A stretch of DNA of 28,498 nucleotides. It comes from JBBIPA01 sp037443085 (GTDB lineage Bacteria > Chloroflexota > Dehalococcoidia > GIF9 > UBA5629). The position numbers and the translations under genes were made by a program. Of the stretch, positions 14,830-23,366 are shown piece after piece. The notes under the pieces are model-generated. The model made no database searches. It worked only from the letters and a program-made list of their open reading frames with translations, and was not told where the DNA came from. How positions within the stretch are numbered: the first letter of the stretch is position 1; the number at the start of each line of letters is the position of its first letter. Location of the stretch: positions 1 through 28,498 of the forward strand of contig JBBIPA010000023.1 of NCBI GenBank assembly GCA_037443085.1. The letters are read 5' to 3'.

Positions 14830-16200
14830 ATGAAGAAAATATCAAGAACCATATCTGGCGTCACCCCCGTCGCCGTTATGGCACAGCCAATTGGTTGTCC
14901 CAATAGCTGTGTTTATTGTCCCACTTATTCTGAAGCACCGAAAAGTTATACCTCGGAATCACCAGCAGTACTCAGAGCTCTTAGCTGCAACTACGAACCC
15001 AAAAAACAGGTTGAACGGAGATTGAAAACACTTTCTAATATGGGGCACCCGTCCGATAAGGTCGAGCTTATTATCATGGGCGGTACCTTCCTGGCATATC
15101 CTGAAGAATATCAATATCAATTCATCAAAGATTGCTATGATGGGCTGAATGGTTGCCAGTCTCTAGGTCTGGAAGCAGCCAAGCAAACCAATGAAACCGC
15201 CGCCCACAGATGCGTGGGGCTCTGCATCGAAACCAGACCCGATTGGTGTCAGCAGTCTCAAATAAAAAGAATGCTTGAGTTTGGCACTACCAGAGTAGAG
15301 CTGGGAGTACAGACGCTGGATGACAATATCTACCGGCTGGTGAGGCGAGGTCATACCGTGGATGACGTGAGAAAAGCGACCAGGCTGCTGAAAGAAGCTG
15401 GCATGAAAGTCTACTACCACTGGATGCCTGGCTTGCCTGGCTCCAATCCAGAGCACGACCTGGAATTATCCCAGCAGCTATTCAATGATGAAGGATTCTG
15501 TCCCGACGGACTTAAGCTTTACCCCACGCTAGTTGTCGCTGGGACTGAGCTGGAAAAATGGTACCGGGATAACCGCTACCAACCATACACCACGGATAAA
15601 CTGATAGAACTGCTGATAAGCATCAAGTCCATTATCCCTAACTATGTCAGAATATCCCGGGTCATGCGAGACATCCCCCCACAGTTTATTATCGCCGGCT
15701 GCAGGGACCTGGGATTGAGGAGTTCTGTGAAACAGCGTATGGAAGAATCGAATGTCAGATGCCACTGCATTCGCTGCCGTGAGTACGGGCATCGCCGGCG
15801 CTACGGCTGGAAAATCGGTAAGCCCCACCTTAAGAGAATAGACTACGACGCTTCCCACGGCAAAGAGATATTCCTGTCGTTTGAAGATGAGCAGGAAACG
15901 CTCTTCGGTTTGCTCCGCTTGCGTATCGGCTCCTCGATGGATAACAATGAAAAACTGGCTATGGTCAGGGAATTGCACGTGTTCGGCTCCGAAGTGCCTT
16001 TAGGAACACAACTTGATGATGCTGCCCAGCATAAGGGACTCGGCGGCAGATTGCTCAAGGAAGCTGAGAGAATCAGTCAGGCTGAGTTTCAGTCCAACAA
16101 GATAGCCATCATCAGCGGAGTGGGGGCCAGAGATTACTTCCGCTCCAAATTCGGTTACCATCTTGAAGATGCCTACATGGTAAAGGAACTAACTGACTAG
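14830..16200 (+). CDS. elp3: Elp3-type radical SAM/GNAT tRNA uridine carboxymethyl-forming enzyme
   Basis: A 456-residue bacterial Elp3. The radical SAM domain has C23-x3-C27-x2-C30 in GCPNSCVYC, followed by the Elp3-typical ESPAVLRAL and the TRVELGVQT strand. Zinc-type cysteines occur in VRCHCIRCREYG (C311, C313, C316), the family signature between domains. The GNAT domain has the acetyl-CoA loop QHKGLGGRLL (400-409) and ends with YFRSKFGY. Known Elp3 uses SAM and acetyl-CoA to form cm5U at tRNA position 34. The protein lacks the longer N-terminal tRNA-binding extension of eukaryotic and archaeal Elp3, as I recall for the Dehalococcoides protein too. No Elp1, Elp2 or Elp4-6 partner is nearby. 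The convergent oppF stop is 5 bp away. Confidence 0.95.
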   Translation: MKKISRTISGVTPVAVMAQPIGCPNSCVYCPTYSEAPKSYTSESPAVLRALSCNYEPKKQVERRLKTLSNMGHPSDKVELIIMGGTFLAYPEEYQYQFIKDCYDGLNGCQSLGLEAAKQTNETAAHRCVGLCIETRPDWCQQSQIKRMLEFGTTRVELGVQTLDDNIYRLVRRGHTVDDVRKATRLLKEAGMKVYYHWMPGLPGSNPEHDLELSQQLFNDEGFCPDGLKLYPTLVVAGTELEKWYRDNRYQPYTTDKLIELLISIKSIIPNYVRISRVMRDIPPQFIIAGCRDLGLRSSVKQRMEESNVRCHCIRCREYGHRRRYGWKIGKPHLKRIDYDASHGKEIFLSFEDEQETLFGLLRLRIGSSMDNNEKLAMVRELHVFGSEVPLGTQLDDAAQHKGLGGRLLKEAERISQAEFQSNKIAIISGVGARDYFRSKFGYHLEDAYMVKELTD

Positions 16201-16205
16201 TTCCT

Positions 16206-17177
16206 TCAGCCATAGAGATGACAGGCAACCTGATGACCCGGGTGCAATTCCACTAACTCGGGTTCCACACTGCTGCAAACCGGCATGACTTTATGACATC
16301 TAGTATAAAAACGACAACCCGGTGGCGGTGCCATCGGCGAAGGCACATCTCCCCGCAATAAAATTCTCTCCCTCCGCTTCGACTGAAGGCTGGGCACTGC
16401 CGACAGCAGAGCTTCAGTATAAGGATGGAGCGGATTCTGGAAAAGCTCAATTTTTTCAGCCAGTTCCATTATTTTGCCCAGGTACATCACGGCTACCCGG
16501 TGCGACATGTACTTTATCACCGACAGGTCATGAGCGATGAAGACATAAGTAAGTCCAAATTTTTGTTGAATATCCATCATCAGATTAAGGATTTGTGCTT
16601 GTATGGAGACATCCAGAGCGCTCACCGGCTCATCAGCCACGATAAGCCTGGGATTTATAGCCAAGGCACGAGCAATGCCGATACGCTGTTTCTGGCCACC
16701 ACTAAACTCATGCGGATACAAATCAGCTTGTTCGGCTTCCAATCCGACTTGCTCCATCAACCGAGCAACTTTTTCCCGGCGCTCCTGTTCATCACCAACA
16801 TGATGGATAAACAAAGCTTCACCTATAGAATCACCCACAGTCATCCGGGGGTCGAGGGAAGCCTCCGGATCCTGAAAAATAATTTGAAGCTCCTTTCTGA
16901 GCTCTCTAAGACCTTTTTTATCGAGCTTGGCAATATCAGTTCCCTTATATAATATCTTGCCCCGGGTCGGCTCTTCCAACCTTAATATTGTTCTACCCAG
17001 CGTTGACTTGCCACATCCAGATTCTCCTACTAACCCCAGGATTTCTCCAGACTTTATCTGGAACGACACACCATCCACTGCTTTAACATCGCCAACGTGC
17101 TGGGAAAATAGCCCCGAGGTCACCGGGTAGTACTTCTCCAGACTCTTTACCTCAAGCAATACTTCGTTACCAGCCAT
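16206..17177 (-). CDS. oppF: Oligopeptide/dipeptide ABC transporter ATPase (OppF type)
   Basis: A 323-residue ATP-binding subunit. It has Walker A GESGCGKST (51-59), signature FSGGQKQR, and Walker B LIVADEPVSALD with the switch His in FIAHDLS. The C-terminal oligo_HPY extension has a Cys pattern (GCRFYTRCHKVMPVC, near 287-301), which in OppD/F/DppD/F proteins can hold an iron-sulfur cluster. It hydrolyses ATP with its partner OppD to drive peptide import. It is the last gene of the five-gene operon read leftward, 8 bp after oppD, and converges on elp3 without a visible terminator. Confidence 0.94.
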   Translation of the reverse strand: MAGNEVLLEVKSLEKYYPVTSGLFSQHVGDVKAVDGVSFQIKSGEILGLVGESGCGKSTLGRTILRLEEPTRGKILYKGTDIAKLDKKGLRELRKELQIIFQDPEASLDPRMTVGDSIGEALFIHHVGDEQERREKVARLMEQVGLEAEQADLYPHEFSGGQKQRIGIARALAINPRLIVADEPVSALDVSIQAQILNLMMDIQQKFGLTYVFIAHDLSVIKYMSHRVAVMYLGKIMELAEKIELFQNPLHPYTEALLSAVPSLQSKRRERILLRGDVPSPMAPPPGCRFYTRCHKVMPVCSSVEPELVELHPGHQVACHLYG

Positions 17178-17185
17178 AATCTCTT

Positions 17186-18163
17186 TTAGCCTTTATATAA
17201 ATAGCAGCTCACCGAATGCTCGCCAGAAAGTTTGACCCTCTCCGGCTCCTGTTGCCAGCAGATATCCATGACATGAGCACACCTGGGATGAAAAGGGCAA
17301 CCGCTGGGCGGTGCGGTGGGGTCAGGTGTACTGCCCGGTATTGAGACTAACCGGTCGGCAACTTTAGCAAAATCAGGCAGACAATTGAGCAAACCAGCAG
17401 CATAGGGATGCTTCGGACTCGCAATTATTTCCGAGACCGGGGCTGTTTCTACATCCTTGCCAGCATAGACAATCACTGCCCGGTCGCCAATCTCAGATAC
17501 CACGCCAAAATCATGCGTAATGAATATCAGGGACATCTCCCGGTTCACTTTCAATTCCTTGAACAGATTGAGGATTTGTGCCCTCACGGTCACATCTACA
17601 GCAGTAGTCGGCTCATCGGCAATCAGAATCTGCGGGTCACAGGAAAGGCTCATCGCTATCATCGCTCTCTGCCTCATGCCACCGGATAACTGGTGAGGAT
17701 ATCTCTCCAGAGCACTTTCCGCCGATGGTATTCCCACTTCCTTAAGCAAAGTAACCGCTCTGTCCTTAGACTCTTTGTCACCCGTTTTTTTATGGAGTTT
17801 TATCTGCTCTATAATTTGAGCGCCTACAGTAAACACCGGATTCAGGGCAGATTGGGCGTCCTGAAAAATCATGGCTATTTCCTTGCCCCTGATTCGCCTC
17901 AGCTCCTGCGATGAACACCTGAGCAAATCCATATCCCGGTATCTCGCCTCGCCATCAATAACCCTGCCCTGGGGACTTTCAATCAAACCCAGAATAGATA
18001 ATGCTGATACTGACTTGCCACAGCCTGATTCACCAACAAGACAAAGGCATTCACCACGCCTCAACTCAAAATTCACGCCATCAACAGCTTTCACCACGCC
18101 GCGCCGTGTGAAAAATCGCGTTTTTAAGTTAGTTACTTTTAATATAGTGCCATTATTCAACAC
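17186..18163 (-). CDS. oppD: Oligopeptide/dipeptide ABC transporter ATPase (OppD type)
   Basis: A 325-residue ATP-binding subunit. It has Walker A GESGCGKS (44-51), signature LSGGMRQR, Walker B ILIADEPTTAVD and the switch His in FITHDFG. The C-terminal oligo_HPY region with GCPFHPRCAHVMDIC is typical of the D/F ATPases. The start is a GTG at 18163. The ATG overlapping it by two bases is in another frame and closes at once. It lies 23 bp after oppC and pairs with OppF as the ATPase heterodimer under the OppBC channel. Confidence 0.94.
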   Translation of the reverse strand: MLNNGTILKVTNLKTRFFTRRGVVKAVDGVNFELRRGECLCLVGESGCGKSVSALSILGLIESPQGRVIDGEARYRDMDLLRCSSQELRRIRGKEIAMIFQDAQSALNPVFTVGAQIIEQIKLHKKTGDKESKDRAVTLLKEVGIPSAESALERYPHQLSGGMRQRAMIAMSLSCDPQILIADEPTTAVDVTVRAQILNLFKELKVNREMSLIFITHDFGVVSEIGDRAVIVYAGKDVETAPVSEIIASPKHPYAAGLLNCLPDFAKVADRLVSIPGSTPDPTAPPSGCPFHPRCAHVMDICWQQEPERVKLSGEHSVSCYLYKG

Positions 18164-18186
18164 ATCAATGTCTCTGTACTTCAGTC

Positions 18187-19140
18187 CTACATACGGCTTT
18201 TCGGGTCGAAGGCATCTCTCAGCCCGTCACCCAGAAAATTAAACGCCAGTGCTGTCAGGAACAGCATAATCCCCGGCTCCACGGCTACCCACCAGGCAGT
18301 ATCCAAACTCTGCTGCCCTGATTCCAGGACAACCCCCCAGCTCGTCACAGTAGGGTCACCCAAACCAATAAAGCTCAAGGCAGCCTCAGCCAGAATGACG
18401 CCGGGAATTGACAAAGTAGCCATAACGACAATCAAGCTGACCACCTGAGGTATGAGATGGCGGAAGACCACTCGTCTATCGGTAGCACCCAGAGCTTTGG
18501 CAGCAGTGACAAATTCTCTGGTCCTGAGCGACAATGTCTCGCTTCTGACCATCCTGGCTATGCCCGCCCAGCCAGTCAAACCTATTACCACCATTATCAG
18601 CAGTAGATTGGAGCCAAAAATGAACACTATCATCACCAGTAGCAGGAAAAAGGGGAAGGTCATCATGACGTCGGTGAATCTCATCAGTGCATTATCTGCC
18701 CACCCGCCGAAATAAGCAGAGAGCACGCCAATCAACACCCCCAGAGAAATGGCGATGCCGGTAGCTACTAATCCTACCCACAAGGATATCCTCGCCCCGG
18801 AGATCAGCATTGCCAGCATATCCCGACCTTTACTATCAGTTCCCAGAGGATGTTTCCACGTTCCATAAATCTTTGACGTAGTAGATTGGCCAGTAGCGAT
18901 ATTATAAATTGACACTTCGGTACTGAATCCTACCGGTGGCAAATTGTTTTCCTCGAAGTTGCTTTTGGTGGGGTCTCCCGTTAAAAATGGTCCTATAATC
19001 GCTAATAAAATCAGAAACAATATAAACCCCAGACCAGCAACCGCGAGCTTATTCTTCCTGATTCGTTGCCAGTAATACGATATCAGTCGCCTGTTGCTGT
19101 AGAGCGGGCCGCCAATCTTTTGGAGCAGCTTGCTAGTCAT
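18187..19140 (-). CDS. oppC: Peptide ABC transporter permease (OppC type)
   Basis: A 317-residue permease with the OppC N-terminal segment (RIRKNKLAVAGLGFIL). An extracytoplasmic insert follows (about 50-95), then the binding-protein-dependent transport domain with six or so helices in total. The EAA loop that contacts the ATPases is visible in FVTAAKALGATDRRVVFRHLIP. I start at ATG 19140, which overlaps the oppB end by 8 bp and has GAGGGTG upstream within oppB. An in-frame start at 19173 would extend into oppB and is less likely. It forms the membrane channel with OppB. Confidence 0.92.
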   Translation of the reverse strand: MTSKLLQKIGGPLYSNRRLISYYWQRIRKNKLAVAGLGFILFLILLAIIGPFLTGDPTKSNFEENNLPPVGFSTEVSIYNIATGQSTTSKIYGTWKHPLGTDSKGRDMLAMLISGARISLWVGLVATGIAISLGVLIGVLSAYFGGWADNALMRFTDVMMTFPFFLLLVMIVFIFGSNLLLIMVVIGLTGWAGIARMVRSETLSLRTREFVTAAKALGATDRRVVFRHLIPQVVSLIVVMATLSIPGVILAEAALSFIGLGDPTVTSWGVVLESGQQSLDTAWWVAVEPGIMLFLTALAFNFLGDGLRDAFDPKSRM

Positions 19141-20110
19141 ATCGCACCCTCGGATCAATATAGGTATAGGCAATATCAGTAATTAGATTGATTATCAGCA
19201 CTAAAAATGTCGAAATAAGGACGATAGCCACCACCACAGAGTAATCAGCGGCAAAGATAGCCTTGAAGGATACCTGCCCCAGTCCGGGGATACCAAAAAC
19301 AATTTCAGTAAGATAGGCACTACCGAAAACAATACCGCCCAGGTCAGCAATAAGAATAGTGGATAATGGCAGCAGAGCGTTTCGAAAAACATGCTTGCCA
19401 ATCACAGTGCGCTCAGGTAATCCCTTGGCCCTGGCTGTGATAACAAATCCCTTCCTTAAATTATCGAGCATGGTCGCCCGGGTATACTTCACATATCCCG
19501 CCAGCATTCCTGTAACCATTGTCAGCACTGGCAGCGTCAATGCCTTCAGGTTTTCCAGAGAAAACAAGGGTAAAGTGGTATCATAATATACCTTAAACCA
19601 CCCCAGCTTCACTGAAAACAGCAAAATGAGCATAACACCGAGCCAGAAACCTGGTATAGAGATACCCGCCATCGAGAAAAAGGAGGCTATATAATCGAAC
19701 TTGGAATACTGCCTCACCGCTGAATAGATACCAATCAAAATACCCAGGATTGCCGCCAGTATGGTGCTCAATAATATCAACTGAAATGAGTAAATCCAGT
19801 GTTTCTTAATTAAATCGATCACCGGCATAGAGGTACTTGTAGACCAGCCCCAATCTCCCTGGAATAAATGCACCACGTAGTTGGCATACTGTTCCCATAA
19901 TGGCTTATCCAGTCCGTACCTGGCCTCGATGGCCGCCGTCACCTGCGTCACATCCTGTCCTCTCGATAGTATATTAGCCAGGTACTTATCCGCTGGCGAG
20001 CTTGGCCCTATTCTCACCAAAATGAAGGTGATAGTGACTATTGCCCAGGCAATAGCCACCGCATAGATAAGCCGTTTAATGATGTAATACTTCAGCCAGC
20101 TCTTTCCCAT
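19133..20110 (-). CDS. oppB: Peptide ABC transporter permease (OppB type)
   Basis: A 325-residue permease. It shows the OppB/DppB N-terminal helix (YYIIKRLIYAVAIAWAIVTI) and the typical periplasmic-side region with RYGLDKPLWEQYANYV. The EAA loop is FVITARAKGLPERTVIGKHVFRNAL, followed by GGIVFGSAYLTEIVFGIPGLG, a strong family motif. About six membrane helices are present. It is 69 bp downstream of the lipoprotein gene and overlaps oppC by 8 bp, so translation of the two permeases is probably coupled to keep a 1:1 ratio. Confidence 0.93.
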   Translation of the reverse strand: MGKSWLKYYIIKRLIYAVAIAWAIVTITFILVRIGPSSPADKYLANILSRGQDVTQVTAAIEARYGLDKPLWEQYANYVVHLFQGDWGWSTSTSMPVIDLIKKHWIYSFQLILLSTILAAILGILIGIYSAVRQYSKFDYIASFFSMAGISIPGFWLGVMLILLFSVKLGWFKVYYDTTLPLFSLENLKALTLPVLTMVTGMLAGYVKYTRATMLDNLRKGFVITARAKGLPERTVIGKHVFRNALLPLSTILIADLGGIVFGSAYLTEIVFGIPGLGQVSFKAIFAADYSVVVAIVLISTFLVLIINLITDIAYTYIDPRVRYD

Positions 20111-20179
20111 AGGTATTAAACCCGATATTGCTATCAGCCGCGGACAGCCTTACTAACCGATAATTACCGCCAAGGGTGG

Positions 20180-21904
20180 TTATTCAAAATACCACAAATA
20201 GGAGTTATATCCCATACTGATGCCCGGCTCTATACCTTTGACATTCTTCTGGAAACCATAATTACCAAGACGGAAAACCAGAAAATCCACCGGTTGCTCT
20301 TCTGACAGAATGTGGGATATTTCTCCGTAGATTTTCCGTCGCACTTGCTTATCCAGTGCCTCTTTCGTTTTCACTTTTTCGAATAGCTCATCTATCTTAG
20401 GATTAGAATAGCCGAAGAAGTTCAGTCCGCCATTGGTAGTGAAGAAAACATTGCTTCCCGAAGGTGCCATGACGTCAGTACCGAAAGCCATGAGCACCAG
20501 GTCCCAGGGTTCTTCACTCACAGCTTCCATACCCCCATTATGCCTGGGAGGCTGATTACTACCGGGAACCTTATTCATCATATATTTCCTCACCAGCACT
20601 TCCCAGGGCACCAGTTTAAGCTCTACTTCGATTCCTAGAGCAGCTAACTCCTGCCTGATCAAATAGGCAACGTCCTCCGCCAGCCCCCCACCAGTGGTTG
20701 TTACCAGAACAAGCTTCAACGGTTTACCATCCTTACCTACCACCTCTATGGCTCCATCGGGCTTCTTCTTACCGTAGCCGGCCTGTTGAAAAAGCTCAGC
20801 AGCTTTCTTCTTATCGTAAAGAGAGCCAACCCCATACTTGACCACGGTCTCCGCCGTATACCAGGGCGAGGTCACCGGTATAAAGCTATATGCTGGCTCA
20901 GCAAAGCCATAATACACTGATTTGCATATAGTGTCTTTACTTATCGCCATTGAAATAGCCTGCCTGATCTCTTTCTTTTTCAAACCCTCCCAGCCATTGG
21001 CTCGATGGTTATACCCCATCAAGGTATAGCCACCGCCAGGCACGGTATACACATTGATATTCTGCATGTTCTTAAACTTGCTCACCTTCTCCGGCTCAAT
21101 GCCCGCCATGGTGATATCGCCCGCCTCCAGTGCTGCCAGCATGGTAGCTGAGTTTCCAAAAAGCTTGACCACATATTGCTGGAAATAAGGAGCACCCACC
21201 GGCTTGCCCAGATAGTAATCAGGGTTCCGTTCCACTGTAAAACGGTCATTCCGAATCCACTCTTTAAATTTATAAGGTCCCAGATTGCCGGTATAAGTTA
21301 GATTATTGAACTCCGGCGCCCTGGTAAAAGCTTCAACATCACCTTCGTATTTAGTGGCAATGTACTTGGGATAAGGTATTAAATTGTAAATTCTATAAAC
21401 AAACTCGGGGTCCACTGTCTGACGTGTGATAGTAAACGTGGTCGCATTAACCGCTTGCGGATTGACGTACACCGTTTTGCCGTCTACCTGTTCCTGCCAG
21501 TCACCTTTGTAAGGATAATTGAGCCAGTCAGAAAACATCAGATTTTTCAAGGTATACACATAGTCTTCGGCGGTAACCTGCGAGCCATCACTCCATTTGA
21601 GGTCATCCCTGATAGTGATGGTATAGACCAGTCCATCCGGAGATACCTCAACATCCTTAGCCAGGCACAGCAAATGGGTTTCGAGCTTGTTGTTGTAAAT
21701 CGCCAGGGAGTCCAGGGTAAGACCGATATAACTAAAGGAAGTCCCATCAGCAACCAGCAGCAAGTTAAGTGACTCAGCGTCTCCACCATATTGTCCGCTG
21801 GTAAAAATCCCCGTCGCCTGCTTGGCTTTGCCGCCAGCACAGCCGCTGAGCAATATCAATATCACTATCAGCACCAATACTGTCAATACTCTTAACTTAC
21901 CCAT
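20180..21904 (-). CDS. oppA: Peptide-binding lipoprotein (SBP_bac_5, OppA type)
   Basis: A 574-residue solute-binding protein. The N-terminus is a lipoprotein signal with lipobox L19-S20-G21-C22, so the mature protein should be anchored to the outer face of the cytoplasmic membrane by C22. The body has SBP_bac_5 features: VSPDGLVYTITIRDDLKWSD with the TAEDYVYTLK helix, then RQAISMAISKDTI, and FFGYSNPKIDELFEK near the C-terminus. Ligand specificity (di-, oligopeptide, nickel or other) cannot be read. It is the first gene of the opp operon. GGAGG lies 7-8 bases before the ATG. The 167-bp gap upstream holds no convincing full promoter. Confidence 0.93.
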   Translation of the reverse strand: MGKLRVLTVLVLIVILILLSGCAGGKAKQATGIFTSGQYGGDAESLNLLLVADGTSFSYIGLTLDSLAIYNNKLETHLLCLAKDVEVSPDGLVYTITIRDDLKWSDGSQVTAEDYVYTLKNLMFSDWLNYPYKGDWQEQVDGKTVYVNPQAVNATTFTITRQTVDPEFVYRIYNLIPYPKYIATKYEGDVEAFTRAPEFNNLTYTGNLGPYKFKEWIRNDRFTVERNPDYYLGKPVGAPYFQQYVVKLFGNSATMLAALEAGDITMAGIEPEKVSKFKNMQNINVYTVPGGGYTLMGYNHRANGWEGLKKKEIRQAISMAISKDTICKSVYYGFAEPAYSFIPVTSPWYTAETVVKYGVGSLYDKKKAAELFQQAGYGKKKPDGAIEVVGKDGKPLKLVLVTTTGGGLAEDVAYLIRQELAALGIEVELKLVPWEVLVRKYMMNKVPGSNQPPRHNGGMEAVSEEPWDLVLMAFGTDVMAPSGSNVFFTTNGGLNFFGYSNPKIDELFEKVKTKEALDKQVRRKIYGEISHILSEEQPVDFLVFRLGNYGFQKNVKGIEPGISMGYNSYLWYFE

Positions 21905-22071
21905 TTATCGGCCTCCGTAATTCGTCTTTTTATCTCTGCCACTTTTGTCCATCACCTTATTTCGACTGTCAACCCCTGCCCTGCATTTCGCCAGTCGCTT
22001 TATCACCTTGCTTGATTTAAAGCGGTTTTGATTGAGAAACCCTTTATTTTGTCCCAACATAGCAATCTGCC

Positions 22072-23229
22072 TTAATTAAAATTCAGTTTCAAACGGCTGA
22101 TAACTTCCTCAACATTACCATCAGGCTCAGCATTAATAGTTCTAATAGTATCGTCAACCTTCTGTTTTTTAGCAGCACTCGAGAGGTCGTCAAGTGAATT
22201 GTAGTAGCCAGCCCGCCGGCCCAGCCTGTAGTTGAGCCGATCTTCCGGTGATAATGCCAGATATCTGTCGATAGCCGACAAACATGCCGCTTTCGCCTCA
22301 GGAAATTTACCGTCTACGTCAGGCAAAAGATTCATGATGTGGTCGCTCTTAATCTCGCTGGTAATCTCAAGCCGTTCGATAAGGTTTCCCAATTCCTCAA
22401 CAACCTCGTCTTCTGTCTGCAACTCGAAATCCCCAGCGTCAAGTTTTGACCATAACGGCATAGACTGAATTACATACAGGCTGCGAATCCTGATAAAGTC
22501 AGGATTAATCTCATTAAGCACTCTCGCCGTCTCAGCAACATGCTCCGCCGACATCTTCCTGCCACCCAACCCAGGCATGATATACTCGCTCAGCGAAATA
22601 CCAGCTTCTTTGATATTCTTGCCTCCCTTAATATGCTCTTCGGCCGTAACTCCTTTTTGCATGTACTCCAGCACTTTATCAGAGCCGCTTTCCAACCCGA
22701 TGTGCAACCGGGAGAGCCCCGCATCTTTCAAAGTTTTCAATTCCTCAACAGTCTTCTTAGCGGCAGTTTTCGAACGACCATAGGAGGTTATTCTGTTTAA
22801 TTCAGGAAAAGTTTGCTTCAAAAAGGTAATGACCTGCACCAGGTTGGACGTCTTCATGATAAGGGTATTGGCATCCTGCAAAAAAGCAGATGTACTGCCC
22901 GCCCACATCCAGAGTGATACGTTGCGTATAGCCGCATTGTGCTGATACTGGTCGTACACAGCAGCCGCCACCTCCCTGATGCGAGCAGCATCCCCTGTTC
23001 TCCATGCCCGCTCTTTTATCTCATCCCTGATAGCCTTCGCTGTCTCTATGTCTTTCAAGATATCTTCAACAGGTCTCAGTTCAAACTTCCGCCCTTTATA
23101 CACTGCGCAAAACTGGCAATGATTCCAGGGGCAATTCCTCGTTGCCCGTATCAGCAAAGAGTAAGCCTCGCTGGGCGGCCGTATCGGGCCGAGCTCAAAA
23201 GAATATCCGGGCAATTGCAACATCTTCAT
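22072..23229 (-). CDS. Radical SAM protein with CX4CX2C cluster motif
   Basis: A 385-residue radical SAM enzyme. The 4Fe-4S ligands are C33, C38 and C41 in RNCPWNHCQFC, spaced CX4CX2C rather than the usual CX3CX2C. This spacing also occurs in archaeal Elp3. The barrel is visible in LHIGLESGSDKVLEYMQKG (about 176-194), a COG1032-like signature, and SEYIMPGLGG. There is no B12-binding domain and no TRAM or SPASM cysteine-rich tail. Substrate is unknown. The gene stands alone between oppA and a divergent HAD gene. The start ATG 23229 sits about 2 bases after the predicted transcription start. The alternative is ATG 23223. Confidence 0.85.
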   Translation of the reverse strand: MKMLQLPGYSFELGPIRPPSEAYSLLIRATRNCPWNHCQFCAVYKGRKFELRPVEDILKDIETAKAIRDEIKERAWRTGDAARIREVAAAVYDQYQHNAAIRNVSLWMWAGSTSAFLQDANTLIMKTSNLVQVITFLKQTFPELNRITSYGRSKTAAKKTVEELKTLKDAGLSRLHIGLESGSDKVLEYMQKGVTAEEHIKGGKNIKEAGISLSEYIMPGLGGRKMSAEHVAETARVLNEINPDFIRIRSLYVIQSMPLWSKLDAGDFELQTEDEVVEELGNLIERLEITSEIKSDHIMNLLPDVDGKFPEAKAACLSAIDRYLALSPEDRLNYRLGRRAGYYNSLDDLSSAAKKQKVDDTIRTINAEPDGNVEEVISRLKLNFN

Positions 23230-23237
23230 AGATGTTC

Positions 23238-23267
23238 ATTATATATTCTGATTTGATGCGGAGGCAA
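23238..23267 (-). promoter_or_regulatory. Promoter of the radical SAM gene
   Basis: On the minus strand TTGCCT (23267-23262) is followed after 18 bp by a perfect TATAAT (23243-23238). The predicted start near 23231 is two bases before the ATG at 23229, so the mRNA would be leaderless. Confidence 0.5.
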
Positions 23268-23366
23268 TAATGCAACGTTGCTTAAAGGAAATGGCAACAA
23301 TATGGTATGCTATAAAGGAAATAGCCGCCCAACTAAACCGAGTTTATGCAGGAACAGTCATAAGCT

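Noticed and set aside
14788..14845. Longer start (ATG 14845) for the methyltransferase
   Set aside because: It would overlap the elp3 start by 16 bp and adds a Cys/Phe-rich stretch absent from the family pattern, which begins with NREVFNEIAESW just after ATG 14788.
21944..21972. TTGACA on the minus strand upstream of oppA as promoter
   Set aside because: At 16-18 bp spacing there is no -10-like hexamer (GACAAA or GGACAA instead).
22019..22045. AAAG-GGTTT / AAACCCTTT hairpin between the radical SAM gene and oppA as terminator
   Set aside because: The stem has a bulge, and on the minus strand, the only transcribed direction here, no T-run follows it.
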